DNA of 54,599 nucleotides from Leptospira sp. (GTDB lineage: Bacteria > Spirochaetota > Leptospiria > Leptospirales > Leptospiraceae): the NCBI GenBank assembly GCA_016742255.1, contig JACVCB010000026.1, forward strand, positions 1 through 54,599, read 5' to 3'. Every line of letters starts with the position of its first letter. The first letter of the stretch is position 1. The notes beneath the pieces were generated by a model, which had not been told where the DNA came from, made no database searches, and saw only the letters and a program-made list of their open reading frames with translations. Below, one piece after another: positions 16,523-24,961 of the stretch. The position numbers and the translations under genes were made by a program.

Positions 16523-17863
16523 ATGGATGTTGCTAAGTTAGATACTTGGTATCGAAGACTCCTCGTATTATTTTCCGTTATTTGTGGTGGGTTTCAAATT
16601 TACTACGAAGGGAATATTTGGATCAATGCAATCTTTGTTGTGCTTATGGCGGGAATGGTTGGATATTATACCAACTTCCTTGCGATCAAAATGTTATTCC
16701 AACCAAAACATGGTAAGGTGCTTGGTTGGTCTGGGCTTGTCCCCAAAAACAAATCTAAAATTGCAAAGTCTTTAGGAGAGAGTATCCAAAGTAATTTACT
16801 CCATCCCGACATCATCATTGCTTATATCTATGAAAGGAACTTAGTCGAAACTGGAATCCAAAAAATTGTCAAAGAAATTGACGAAGCCATCCACAACGAC
16901 GAAATCCGCACCTTACTTGTTACCAAAATCATTTCCATGTTAAAGGAACGTGGTCCTGAAATTTTAGAAGTGATCTTTGATTTTTCAGAAGAAACCATGA
17001 AAAAAATGGCGGAACGTCCTGAAGAAGTACAAAAACTTTGGGAATACACAAGAAACCGCCTAACCTATTACCTAACAGAAGAAACCAATCGTGAAGAATT
17101 AGGACAACAACTCCGAGTCATTTTACTAGAAGAGATGCCTAAACTCGCGAACCTTTTAAACGAAGGTCTCGAAGAATATTTAAAAACACGAAGTACATTG
17201 GGAAAAATCGGAATTGGTGTGAAAAAAATATTTTCGTTCAACGAGGATGCAATCCGCGAACTGTTAGAACGTTTTGTCAAAGACCCCGAAACATCCGATC
17301 AGTTCATGAAAATGATGGATGATATGATGGCTGGTTTACAAGAAAGACTCAATTCCAAGGAAACACAAGAATTCATCACAGGCAAAATATCCAATTGGTT
17401 GGAAGCCAGTGGTGATTACGCCAGACAAAACCTATTGCCATCGGGCATTGAACGTTTACAATCTTATTTGGATGATCCCAACAACTGGGAAGAGATCGAA
17501 AAAAACTTTTTCCGTGCAGTGGATTGGGTGAAAAAACGCCTTCTCGAATTTATGAATAGTGAAGAAGGAAAAGCGTATCTCAAAACCAATATAGAAAAAT
17601 TTGTCCATAATATCAATGTAACAGCACTTGTTGAAGAAAGAGTGATGGCACTTGATACTGATGATTTGGAAAAAATGATTTTGGACAATACTGGTGGGAA
17701 TTTGGTCGTAATACAATTCTTAGGTGGAATTTTGGGAATGATTGCTGGGCTCATCCAAGTTCATATCTATTTTGCCGTACCTGTGGGGGCTTTAGTTCTC
17801 ATCACGTATTTGGCTCATTACAGAAACCAAAAAAAATTTGAAGAACCAGCTCAAAATAAATAA
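16523..17863 (+). CDS. DUF445-family membrane protein
   Basis: The 446-residue protein has two N-terminal membrane helices (about 12-50) and one or two at the C-terminus (about 395-435), with a long helical, coiled-coil-like region between. The N-terminal VGYYTNFLAIKMLFQP and GLVPKNKSKIAKSLGESI segments are the DUF445 signature. The role of the family is unknown. A strong ribosome site (GAGGAATAAG) precedes the ATG. It is the last gene of the rimI-SDR operon and overlaps the convergent DUF4105 gene by 13 bases. Confidence 0.85.
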   Translation: MDVAKLDTWYRRLLVLFSVICGGFQIYYEGNIWINAIFVVLMAGMVGYYTNFLAIKMLFQPKHGKVLGWSGLVPKNKSKIAKSLGESIQSNLLHPDIIIAYIYERNLVETGIQKIVKEIDEAIHNDEIRTLLVTKIISMLKERGPEILEVIFDFSEETMKKMAERPEEVQKLWEYTRNRLTYYLTEETNREELGQQLRVILLEEMPKLANLLNEGLEEYLKTRSTLGKIGIGVKKIFSFNEDAIRELLERFVKDPETSDQFMKMMDDMMAGLQERLNSKETQEFITGKISNWLEASGDYARQNLLPSGIERLQSYLDDPNNWEEIEKNFFRAVDWVKKRLLEFMNSEEGKAYLKTNIEKFVHNINVTALVEERVMALDTDDLEKMILDNTGGNLVVIQFLGGILGMIAGLIQVHIYFAVPVGALVLITYLAHYRNQKKFEEPAQNK

Positions 17864-19908
17864 TGAAAGGAACCAGATACTTCTTGGTAGTTTGGTTCCT
17901 TTTTCATTTCCACTCGGAATTCTGATTCTTGTGACCATAAGTATCGCAAAGTAACAGTCGATCCAATTTGGTTTTTGATGGTTTGGTTCCAATAGTGTTG
18001 GATAAAAAATCCACCTAACACCTTCCAATTCCCCCACTCTTTTTGGTAAAGGGTTTGGACATTGGGTCCAAACCTTCCCCCTTGTTCCCATCTCGGATGG
18101 AATTGAGATTTGAAACCCAATAAAAAGGAAATCTTACCTAACCGATCTTTGGTTTTCGAAAATTCATCAGCAAATGTCCAACCTGCGGCAAGATCTAAAT
18201 TGGCAACTTGTTTACGTTCCCATTCTGTTTCCGTTTTTCCATTCAAACTTTCCCACCATTGATTCTGTTTACTTTTGAAAAGAGTGGTTTGCATTCCAAA
18301 GTCGAATAAATAAGACCAATGTTTTGAGATAGGATTGTAAGGGCTTAACGAAACCAATCGAACCAACGTAAAGGATGTAAGTTCTGTTTTTTTCCCTTCA
18401 TACTGACGAACACTTCCATCAAAAAACACCAACTCTCCGTTTGGTGGAGAACCCTGACTCACATTGAGTAAATCATGGTAAGCAAATCGGTATTTCCATT
18501 CCAAAAATGGTCCCAAATTGGAGGAACCACCACCAGTCACAATCCTTGATTTGGGATGTGCCAATTCAGGTGGAGACGGAATCACTCTTTCGTTCCATGG
18601 TTCTGTTGGACTTGGAAACCTAGAACGAAACTCCAATGTTTTTTGTTCATTGGATTTTTGGATCTCATTTGGTTTTGGAGATTGGAAACTTTGGTAACGA
18701 GAGGCCAACAAAAAAGCATCGAGTATGAGGGAATGGCGGATTCCTTTGTCTTGGTTTTCTAAAATGTGTAAATCAAAGGATTCATTTTTAGATGTGTCTA
18801 ATAAATGATAGAAGGCTTTTTTTTCTTCCGGTTCCATTTGTCCAATAAGGAATGAGATCTCGGAATACAACGATGGTCTGTATTTTGTTTCCACTACCAG
18901 ACCTTCTGTTCGGGTATACAGTTTAATGGTTTCAACGGGACTCACAACACCACCTAATTTTGATTTTAGATTGAGTTCTGGTTTTACGACATCCAACCAT
19001 TCGACAAGGAATGTCCCACAGTTAGCATTCAGAAAATAATAATCAAATTCTGCCCGAGACAATTCCCATAAATGAGAAACAAGGAGTTCCAACTCATCTT
19101 TGTTTAACGACAATCGGTATTCCCATAAATCGCGACTTTCGAGGTCATTGTATTCATTCACTTTTAGATAATATGGGAACAATGAAAACTTAGCTTTGAA
19201 TCCACCAAACAATCCATGATAGGTATATCGAATGGGATCTAGATTGGGAGTATCGGCCGAAACATTCACCGCATAATCTAAAATTTCGGATCCATTCTCT
19301 TCATTTGACTTCTGGTTGAACTTGAGCATTGTATGCCCAAAAACAGAAGCAGGTGCCATGAGATAATAGGAAGCAAATACAATGGAAACCGAATCGACAT
19401 GGATTGATGCTTTCCAAACTTCGTACCGGTCACAACGAATTCCACTTCGTTTTAAAAAATCAACACCAAACTTTTGTTTAATGAACTGATGCCTCGTTGG
19501 ATACGAACAAACAGGATGGATGAGACCTTCTGGAATGGGTTCCTCCACAAAAAAACTACGAATGGTTGCTTCCAATTCACTTTTTGGATTGGTTCGACCC
19601 TCGGAAGATAAAAAAAAGCGAGAATTTACGATTTTACTCTGGTAGTTATCTTTTCCCTTCGTTTCGTAATGGACAAGCTTAAGCCACTTGGGGTCCAAAT
19701 CAATTCGACTAACACTGATTTCATCCAACATGGATTGGAGTAAATTTTGATCTATTTCTCGTTTGGGAACAAAAGCTCCCCATTCTTTGGTTTTTTCAGC
19801 ATCCAGGAGAATCAGGGAATTGGGTTCTCCGAAGAGGGAAAATGGTGCAAAACAAAAATACAGTGCCAAAACAAGAACCCACACTGTTTTCGTTTTTTGC
19901 ATTCGCAC
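17851..19908 (-). CDS. DUF4105-family exported protein
   Basis: The 685-residue protein has a signal peptide (about 1-27). The DUF4105 region shows YYLMAPASVFGHTMLKFN (about 178-195) and, later, FDYYFLNANCGTFLVEWLD (about 290-308), with His and Cys that resemble a papain-like or NlpC-like catalytic pair. The C-terminal 200 residues alternate hydrophobic and polar residues and end in aromatic FHYLF, which suggests an outer-membrane beta-barrel part. GTG 19908 has GGGAG upstream, whereas ATG 19902 gives MQKTKTVW and is the alternative start. The function is unknown; a cell-envelope role is inferred. Confidence 0.8.
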   Translation of the reverse strand: MRMQKTKTVWVLVLALYFCFAPFSLFGEPNSLILLDAEKTKEWGAFVPKREIDQNLLQSMLDEISVSRIDLDPKWLKLVHYETKGKDNYQSKIVNSRFFLSSEGRTNPKSELEATIRSFFVEEPIPEGLIHPVCSYPTRHQFIKQKFGVDFLKRSGIRCDRYEVWKASIHVDSVSIVFASYYLMAPASVFGHTMLKFNQKSNEENGSEILDYAVNVSADTPNLDPIRYTYHGLFGGFKAKFSLFPYYLKVNEYNDLESRDLWEYRLSLNKDELELLVSHLWELSRAEFDYYFLNANCGTFLVEWLDVVKPELNLKSKLGGVVSPVETIKLYTRTEGLVVETKYRPSLYSEISFLIGQMEPEEKKAFYHLLDTSKNESFDLHILENQDKGIRHSLILDAFLLASRYQSFQSPKPNEIQKSNEQKTLEFRSRFPSPTEPWNERVIPSPPELAHPKSRIVTGGGSSNLGPFLEWKYRFAYHDLLNVSQGSPPNGELVFFDGSVRQYEGKKTELTSFTLVRLVSLSPYNPISKHWSYLFDFGMQTTLFKSKQNQWWESLNGKTETEWERKQVANLDLAAGWTFADEFSKTKDRLGKISFLLGFKSQFHPRWEQGGRFGPNVQTLYQKEWGNWKVLGGFFIQHYWNQTIKNQIGSTVTLRYLWSQESEFRVEMKKEPNYQEVSGSFHYLF
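17866..17905 (+). terminator. Terminator of the rimI-SDR-DUF445 operon
   Basis: AAAGGAACCA at 17866-17875 pairs exactly with TGGTTCCTTT at 17893-17902 around a 17-base loop, and the 3' arm runs into TTTTTC. It begins three bases after the DUF445 stop and sits in the last codons of the convergent DUF4105 gene. Confidence 0.75.
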
Positions 19909-19982
19909 AAGCCAGAATTCTCCCGCCTCTCAAAATGAAAAAATGCTTTTTACTTCCATCCGTTCCCTTAGAAATTGTTGAA

Positions 19983-20744
19983 ATGCAAATTCTACGATCG
20001 ATTTTACTCATCCTACTTGTTTCTTTTATCAGCACATGCCGTTCCACAAGTTCTGCCCTTTCTCGTTTGCCTTCCCTTGGGGAATCAGAACTCTTTGTTT
20101 CCGAAGAGATTTTCCTACTCAAAGACCTCATCCCTGTAACAAACAAAAAAGAGATCTTCAACAAAAACCTGTTTGTTGGTGATCTGAATTTTTCTGGTGG
20201 GATCTCCCGCGAAAAAACCATCTGGGGGGAACAAGTGGTTACCAAACAGATCGAGTTCCTAAATGAAACAGGGGTTAAGGATGAGTCCGTAAACTATGTC
20301 CAGTCTATCGTGACAAACCAATTCAAAGGGTATCAGAAATTTACCATATTACAACCTTCCAAACTCTTCCAAGTCCAGTTCCAAAAGGACTTAACCAAAG
20401 TTGCCGACGAAGGGGTAGACAATATCAACATCCCAAACGAAATTCCCCAATTCAAACTCTCTGCAAATGTTGATTTTAAAGGGAAAAAGGGAGTTTTACT
20501 CATCCCCATCATCCAATACGCCTATTCCCATAACGCAGGTTGGTTCAATGGTCAGGACTGGGGTTGTATGGCAGGTGTCAGAGCAAAACTATTGCTAGTG
20601 TGGGTGCAAATGGAAACAAAGACCGTTTTCCACGTGGAAGGTTTAGAATCAAAACAAAAAGAACCTCAAAATAATCGCTACAATTACCTAGACCGCACTC
20701 GTTATTTCCAAAAAATTTGGAAAGAAATTGAGGTTCAGATCTAG
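19983..20744 (+). CDS. Lipoprotein of unknown function
   Basis: The frame is open from 19842, but the ATG at 19983 gives a proper lipoprotein start (MQILRSILLILLVSFISTC, lipidated Cys about 19) and keeps clear of the divergent DUF4105 gene; the product is 253 residues. The mature part has no domain I recognise. It alternates strands and ends in basic, aromatic RYNYLDRTRYFQKIWKEIE. An ATG at 19935 is a second choice, but would make an overlong signal. It heads a run of small lipoprotein genes. Confidence 0.65.
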   Translation: MQILRSILLILLVSFISTCRSTSSALSRLPSLGESELFVSEEIFLLKDLIPVTNKKEIFNKNLFVGDLNFSGGISREKTIWGEQVVTKQIEFLNETGVKDESVNYVQSIVTNQFKGYQKFTILQPSKLFQVQFQKDLTKVADEGVDNINIPNEIPQFKLSANVDFKGKKGVLLIPIIQYAYSHNAGWFNGQDWGCMAGVRAKLLLVWVQMETKTVFHVEGLESKQKEPQNNRYNYLDRTRYFQKIWKEIEVQI

Positions 20745-20803
20745 AATTTGTTTGACTGATTTTCTATCGACTATCTAATCTTAGTCTCTCGGAGGAACAC
20801 ATT

Positions 20804-21199
20804 TTGAAAAAAAGTTTACTTTTTTTAATCGCTGCAGTAGCGTTCGTTGCTAACTGCTCATCTACTACAAAAACTATCCCTGGCTTGCACACAGAGACAG
20901 TAGCACTCGCTCCTGCTGATTACACAATCAGTGGTGATACAACTGGTAAATCTTGTGGCGGAAGATTCTTAATTTTCCCTACTGGTATTACAAACAAAAG
21001 TGGATTTGTTTCGACTGCGTTTACACCAGACCCACTTCAACAACAAGCGATCTTTGATGCTATTTCTAAAGTAGAAGGTGCAAACTACCTTGTGAACCCA
21101 AGATTTGAGTACGAGTCAACTAACTACTTCATTGCTTCAAGCACTTGCGTTACTGTGAAGGCAAAAGCGGTTACATTAAAAACTGGCCCTGTGAAATAA
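20804..21199 (+). CDS. Small lipoprotein, paralogue of the next gene
   Basis: The start is TTG at 20804, supported by GGAGGA eight bases upstream; no better start exists. The 131-residue product has a lipobox at VANC (Cys about 18). The mature part contains VALAPADYTISGDTTGKSC and a second cysteine near the end (STCVTVKAKAVTLKTG). The next protein has the same layout (LPLAPAAYEVSQETSAKAC ... VCVTVSGKTANLTG), so the pair is a tandem duplication. The two cysteines in the mature part may form a disulfide. The function is unknown. Confidence 0.75.
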   Translation: MKKSLLFLIAAVAFVANCSSTTKTIPGLHTETVALAPADYTISGDTTGKSCGGRFLIFPTGITNKSGFVSTAFTPDPLQQQAIFDAISKVEGANYLVNPRFEYESTNYFIASSTCVTVKAKAVTLKTGPVK

Positions 21200-21212
21200 A
21201 GGGAGAGCGCAC

Positions 21213-21671
21213 ATGAAAAAAATCATTGTTGTTCTACTTTCAGTTACATTTGTTATGATGAACTGTAAATCAACTTCTTCAAGTGCAACTATGGCTGGTG
21301 TCGCAACTTTGCCTTTAGCACCTGCCGCTTATGAGGTTAGTCAAGAAACTTCAGCGAAAGCGTGTAATTATGAGTTAGGTTGGTTTACCAAAGAAGGTTT
21401 AAGTAATTCGGGAGAATTCCCAAAACTTAACATATTTGAATGGTATGTTACTGCTCTTACGGGTGGACTTTACTTTATTTATAAGGGTGGTGATGATAAC
21501 TCCATGTTAGCCGCGGCGGTTCACCGTGCATTGAAAAAAACAGATGGGGATGTGCTTTTTGAAATGAAAACAACAACACAAGTGGATGGATTTTTCTTTC
21601 CAGATGTTTGTGTGACTGTTTCAGGAAAAACGGCAAACTTAACAGGACCTTCTGTTACGGCAAAAAAATAA
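21213..21671 (+). CDS. Small lipoprotein, paralogue of the previous gene
   Basis: The 152-residue lipoprotein has a lipobox at MMNC (Cys about 18). It shares with its neighbour the L-A-P-A-x-Y segment after the lipid anchor, a following cysteine and the C-terminal CVTVSGKTANLTGP. It differs by a central insert (FEWYVTALTGGLYFIYKGG). It is 13 bases downstream of its paralogue and ends before a strong terminator, so the two form one transcript. The function is unknown. Confidence 0.75.
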   Translation: MKKIIVVLLSVTFVMMNCKSTSSSATMAGVATLPLAPAAYEVSQETSAKACNYELGWFTKEGLSNSGEFPKLNIFEWYVTALTGGLYFIYKGGDDNSMLAAAVHRALKKTDGDVLFEMKTTTQVDGFFFPDVCVTVSGKTANLTGPSVTAKK

Positions 21672-21731
21672 CGATTCATTTCGTTAGTTGAATGACTCTT
21701 TGTGTTTCATAAAGAGTTTTCATCAAAAAGG

Positions 21732-21763
21732 AAGCGGGGATTCAAATTCTCCGCTTTTTTTTT
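21732..21763 (+). terminator. Intrinsic terminator after the paralogous lipoprotein pair
   Basis: AAGCGGGGA and TCTCCGCTT pair (one G-T) around a short loop at 21732-21756, followed by nine Ts. A weaker hairpin (CTCTTT/AAAGAG at 21696-21716, followed by four Ts) lies just before it. Confidence 0.85.
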
Positions 21764-21814
21764 ACCTAGTATGACCAATCCTTGAAACCTAATATTCGAT
21801 TTGGAGGATTTAAT

Positions 21815-22102
21815 TTGCCAAAATTTCTTTTTACCTTCATTATCCTTCTTTTCCTTTCCTGTTTTCCAACGGGGGAAGAACCAAGAGATCTCTGCAAAAA
21901 AAACTATGGAGAAGGGAGAGAAGACAAACGGAATGAAAACTGTTTTTTTGCTCTACAAGGTATCAATTCTGAACTAAAGAAAAGCCAACCAAACGAAACT
22001 CATATCAATGCGAACTTGTTTGCATGTTTCTATTCAGAAATACAAAATAAAGAATGTGACAAAAGTACAACCTTACCTGTGTACATAGGAGATATCAAAT
22101 AA
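21815..22102 (+). CDS. Small Cys-rich lipoprotein
   Basis: The frame opens at TTG 21782, but GGAGG at 21803-21807 fits a TTG start at 21815, giving a 95-residue protein with signal MPKFLFTFIILLFLSC. The mature part has about four further cysteines (LCKKNYG, NCFFAL, ACFYSE, KECDKS), enough for two disulfides; helices bearing paired cysteines of this kind suggest a small helical, repeat-like fold. It lies between a terminator and a perfect palindrome and so is probably a single-gene transcript. The function is unknown. Confidence 0.6.
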   Translation: MPKFLFTFIILLFLSCFPTGEEPRDLCKKNYGEGREDKRNENCFFALQGINSELKKSQPNETHINANLFACFYSEIQNKECDKSTTLPVYIGDIK

Positions 22103-22138
22103 GAAAATATCGATAGTGATAGTGATTTTATGCTGGAT

Positions 22139-22169
22139 TGGACTTTGAAGTGACTCACTTCAAAGTCCA
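22139..22169. repeat. Perfect 31-base palindrome between convergent genes
   Basis: Two exact 15-base arms (TGGACTTTGAAGTGA and its complement) flank a single C. The element sits between the stops of the Cys-rich lipoprotein gene and the minus-strand lipoprotein gene. Neither side has a T-run, so it is not a standard intrinsic terminator. It may still form a long RNA hairpin that protects both 3' ends. Confidence 0.8.
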
Positions 22170-22181
22170 GTGTAGGAAAAT

Positions 22182-22790
22182 TTACTGATATAGTTTATCG
22201 CGGTATATATCGTTCACAAAATTGTCTGGCACATTTTGGTTGGTTATATAACTCTTTTGTCGAAATGGCATTACAAATAACAATAGTAATTGTCTCACTT
22301 CAACTACATCATTTTCGTAAGTATACCTTTTGATTTCTTTCCCTTGGTTATATGCTACAAATTCAGTTTTTCCATTGATTTCACCAAAAACTGGAAATAA
22401 TCCAGCAGTAATTACAAATAGAGTTGAAGATAGTAGTAGTGAACCGTTTGGTTTAACTCGGGTAGTAACTTCTATATTGACTTGATTTTTACTGTTTAAT
22501 TTACTAACATCATCCAATCCAACAACATAGAGATTAAATTTCTCAATACATTTACATCCAGATATGATTTCTGTAAATGCCTGTTTGTTTGCCTTATGGG
22601 TCTCTTCACTTACAGGGAATTTTTCACCGAAGGCATTGTATTGATTAAAATCTAAAACAAAGTCAATATTCGAGATTTTTTTCTCAATCTTTGCAGGATT
22701 AAAAGCGGGGACATTTTTTTTAAGATAGGTGATACATTGACTCAAGGAAATAACAAGAGCCAAGAGTGGTAATATTTTGAGAATTTTCAT
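22182..22790 (-). CDS. Lipoprotein of unknown function
   Basis: The start is placed at ATG 22790 (MKILKILPLLALVISLSQC, Cys 19), which has AAAAGG six bases upstream; the frame is open 20 codons further but without a site. The product has 202 residues. A mature, beta-rich region with a short CKC (SGCKCIEKFNLYVV) is followed by a hydrophobic stretch (LLLSSTLFVITAGLFPVFG, about 128-146) that could be a membrane segment or buried hairpin. No family is recognised. Composition is somewhat more AT-rich than that of its neighbours. Confidence 0.65.
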   Translation of the reverse strand: MKILKILPLLALVISLSQCITYLKKNVPAFNPAKIEKKISNIDFVLDFNQYNAFGEKFPVSEETHKANKQAFTEIISGCKCIEKFNLYVVGLDDVSKLNSKNQVNIEVTTRVKPNGSLLLSSTLFVITAGLFPVFGEINGKTEFVAYNQGKEIKRYTYENDVVEVRQLLLLFVMPFRQKSYITNQNVPDNFVNDIYRDKLYQ

Positions 22791-22915
22791 TGTGTACCTT
22801 TTGATCTCAGAACTAACGAGATTCAGTAAATTGGTATTTTCATGTTTCAAAAGTCAATTTAGAAATACAGATTCTACCATTTTCTCTACAATCGATTTCC
22901 CATTGTTTCCATGCC

Positions 22916-24793
22916 TTAATCCTTTTGGTATTCCCCACCTGAGTATTGGATAAACGGTTTTCCTTCTTTACTCTCCAAGGTAAGCCTCTCACCCAAATTA
23001 CGCCCATACCCTAAGATCCGAAGAGTGTTGTCACCTTCCCATTGGCAAGGGACTTGGACTGTGTTTTCCATTCCACCTAATGAATAGTATATGGTTAAGA
23101 GAGGGAATCCTCGTTTGTCCTTTTCTAATTTGAGTTTGGGAATGATGGCATATGGTTCTTTTGTGACGAAGGTCCCAAAAAATTGTGCATCTGGAAAACG
23201 GTTGTCTGGTGTAAATTTGACTCCGATTCCTGCGACACCCTTGGGAAGATCCTTGGAATATAAGGTAAATATAGAGTTTCCTTCCCATGTTTCAAATTCA
23301 ACACGTATGTCGTTGATACTAGGATCGTTAATTTTAATGAGACCAAATAATACTCGTAAGTCGATCCCGTAACGATTTTCCTTTTCAATCAGGCCTACAT
23401 CAAAACCCATCAAACTGAGAGTTGGCGGATTTCCTTTTTTGTATTCATGGATTCCCATGGGAGAAATATAAATTCCTTCTTCCTCTGGAAGAGCTCCTTT
23501 TTTGCCTAACATGGGTGGGAGGTTTGGTTCTGGTTGAATGCCCATTTTTTCTTCCCATAACACTTGCATCACTTCTGTATTGGTACTGTTTAGTTTCCCT
23601 GTTTGTAAACCAAGAGTGTTCCCAGCGACAAAGGAAACAATTTCCGTATTAGGATCATAGACTAAGTCGGCAAAAAAAGGTGGGAGAGAACCAGAATGCC
23701 CATAAAACCAAATCGTTTTTCCATCTGCTTGGTAACTTGTTTTCATCACAGGTAATCCCAGTTTCATTTCAAAATTGGCAACAGGACCAATTTGTGTTTT
23801 GTGAAACTCATCAAAGCTAACAGAAGTTAAGAGACCTTTATTTTCCTTACTTCGGAAAAAAGCCTTCATAAAAAGACCCATATCGTTTGCCGTTGTGGAA
23901 ATGGATCCTGCTGTCAAATCTCGGATGACAGGCCGAACGGTCTTCGATTTCCAAAAAATACCAGAATAACCCGTAATGAGTTCTGATCCGTCTAAATTTT
24001 CCATTAGGGTTGTATGTTTCATTCCCGCTTTTTCGAATAGATGGGCACGAAAGTAAGATTCGATTGATTCACCTGACGCCCGTTCAATGATATTTCCCAG
24101 TAACCCAAAACTTAAATTGGAATAGGAATGGATTTTTCCAGGTTCGTTTCGTTCCAGTCCTGCAAGTGTTTTTGGTAATGAACGAAAGGAACGATAAATC
24201 TCATCTTCTTTTGAATCGGGAGAAAGGAAAAAACCATTCGCCAAATCAGAAGGTAAACCAGATTGGTGGGTTAGTAAATCACGAATTGTGATCTCACGAT
24301 ACCCTTCTTTTTTCGGTTTCACCAAATTCAATTCAGGTAAAAACTTAGAAGCAGGGTCATCTAACTTCAGTTTACCGGATTCTTGTAATTGTAAGATGGC
24401 AATTCCTGTAAAAAGTTTTGTGATACTCCCTATTTTAAATCGTTCGATTTTGGAATCGGAACTTGCCCCGATCTGAGATTGGTAGACCTCTCCATCTCCC
24501 ATCATTACCATATACGTAAGTGATTTGATCCCTGAGGGAGCCAGTGTTTCCCATTTTGATTGGATATCGGCTTTTGTTTTTTCTTTGTTTTGGAAATACG
24601 AAATTGTTTTCGAATCCCCATTGGATTGGCATTGGAGAAGAAGGAAAAAAAGAAACACAAAGAGAATCCGGAACGGAAAGTATAAATCGTGAATTGGGTT
24701 TTGGAATTGAGAGGGAAAAGAAGGAGTTTTTTCTTGAGATTGGTTTTCCTTCGTTTGAACGGAATGAATCTTTTTTTCTTTCTTCGATTTCAT
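22916..24793 (-). CDS. Beta-lactamase-fold serine hydrolase lipoprotein
   Basis: The 625-residue protein has a basic N-tail, a hydrophobic helix and lipobox LLLQC (Cys 55). The serine hydrolase domain (about 75-430) shows the class C/penicillin-binding motifs: SITK at 123-126 with the catalytic Ser, YSN at 224-226, and HSG near 365. The C-terminal 200 residues are a separate beta-rich region. Such proteins include D-amino-acid amidases, esterases and PBP-like enzymes, so resistance to beta-lactams should not be assumed. The gene lies downstream of the topoisomerase operon and its terminator. Confidence 0.85.
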   Translation of the reverse strand: MKSKKEKKIHSVQTKENQSQEKTPSFPSQFQNPIHDLYFPFRILFVFLFFLLLQCQSNGDSKTISYFQNKEKTKADIQSKWETLAPSGIKSLTYMVMMGDGEVYQSQIGASSDSKIERFKIGSITKLFTGIAILQLQESGKLKLDDPASKFLPELNLVKPKKEGYREITIRDLLTHQSGLPSDLANGFFLSPDSKEDEIYRSFRSLPKTLAGLERNEPGKIHSYSNLSFGLLGNIIERASGESIESYFRAHLFEKAGMKHTTLMENLDGSELITGYSGIFWKSKTVRPVIRDLTAGSISTTANDMGLFMKAFFRSKENKGLLTSVSFDEFHKTQIGPVANFEMKLGLPVMKTSYQADGKTIWFYGHSGSLPPFFADLVYDPNTEIVSFVAGNTLGLQTGKLNSTNTEVMQVLWEEKMGIQPEPNLPPMLGKKGALPEEEGIYISPMGIHEYKKGNPPTLSLMGFDVGLIEKENRYGIDLRVLFGLIKINDPSINDIRVEFETWEGNSIFTLYSKDLPKGVAGIGVKFTPDNRFPDAQFFGTFVTKEPYAIIPKLKLEKDKRGFPLLTIYYSLGGMENTVQVPCQWEGDNTLRILGYGRNLGERLTLESKEGKPFIQYSGGEYQKD

Positions 24794-24832
24794 ACCCCAA
24801 GGAAAAAATGAAAGGAAATTGGAACAAGCTTA

Positions 24833-24870
24833 TAAAAAACAAAACTCCCCAAACCTATGGAATGGGGAGT
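24833..24870 (-). terminator. Terminator of the topoisomerase operon
   Basis: ACTCCCC at 24844-24850 pairs with GGGGAGT at 24864-24870. On the minus strand the stem is followed by TTTTGTTTTTT. It separates the topoisomerase operon from the hydrolase lipoprotein gene. Confidence 0.85.
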
Positions 24871-24961
24871 GATCGCTATGCCAAATGGAAAGAACTACAA
24901 TTTGTCCTTCACAACATGGCCTGTGTTTGTTGGTAATATTCTAAAAAATCGAACCTTACCC

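Noticed and set aside
22916..24793. Beta-lactamase antibiotic resistance gene
   Set aside because: The fold and SxxK/YxN/HSG motifs are shared with many esterases and peptidases. The large extra C-terminal region and lipid anchor do not point to a resistance enzyme.
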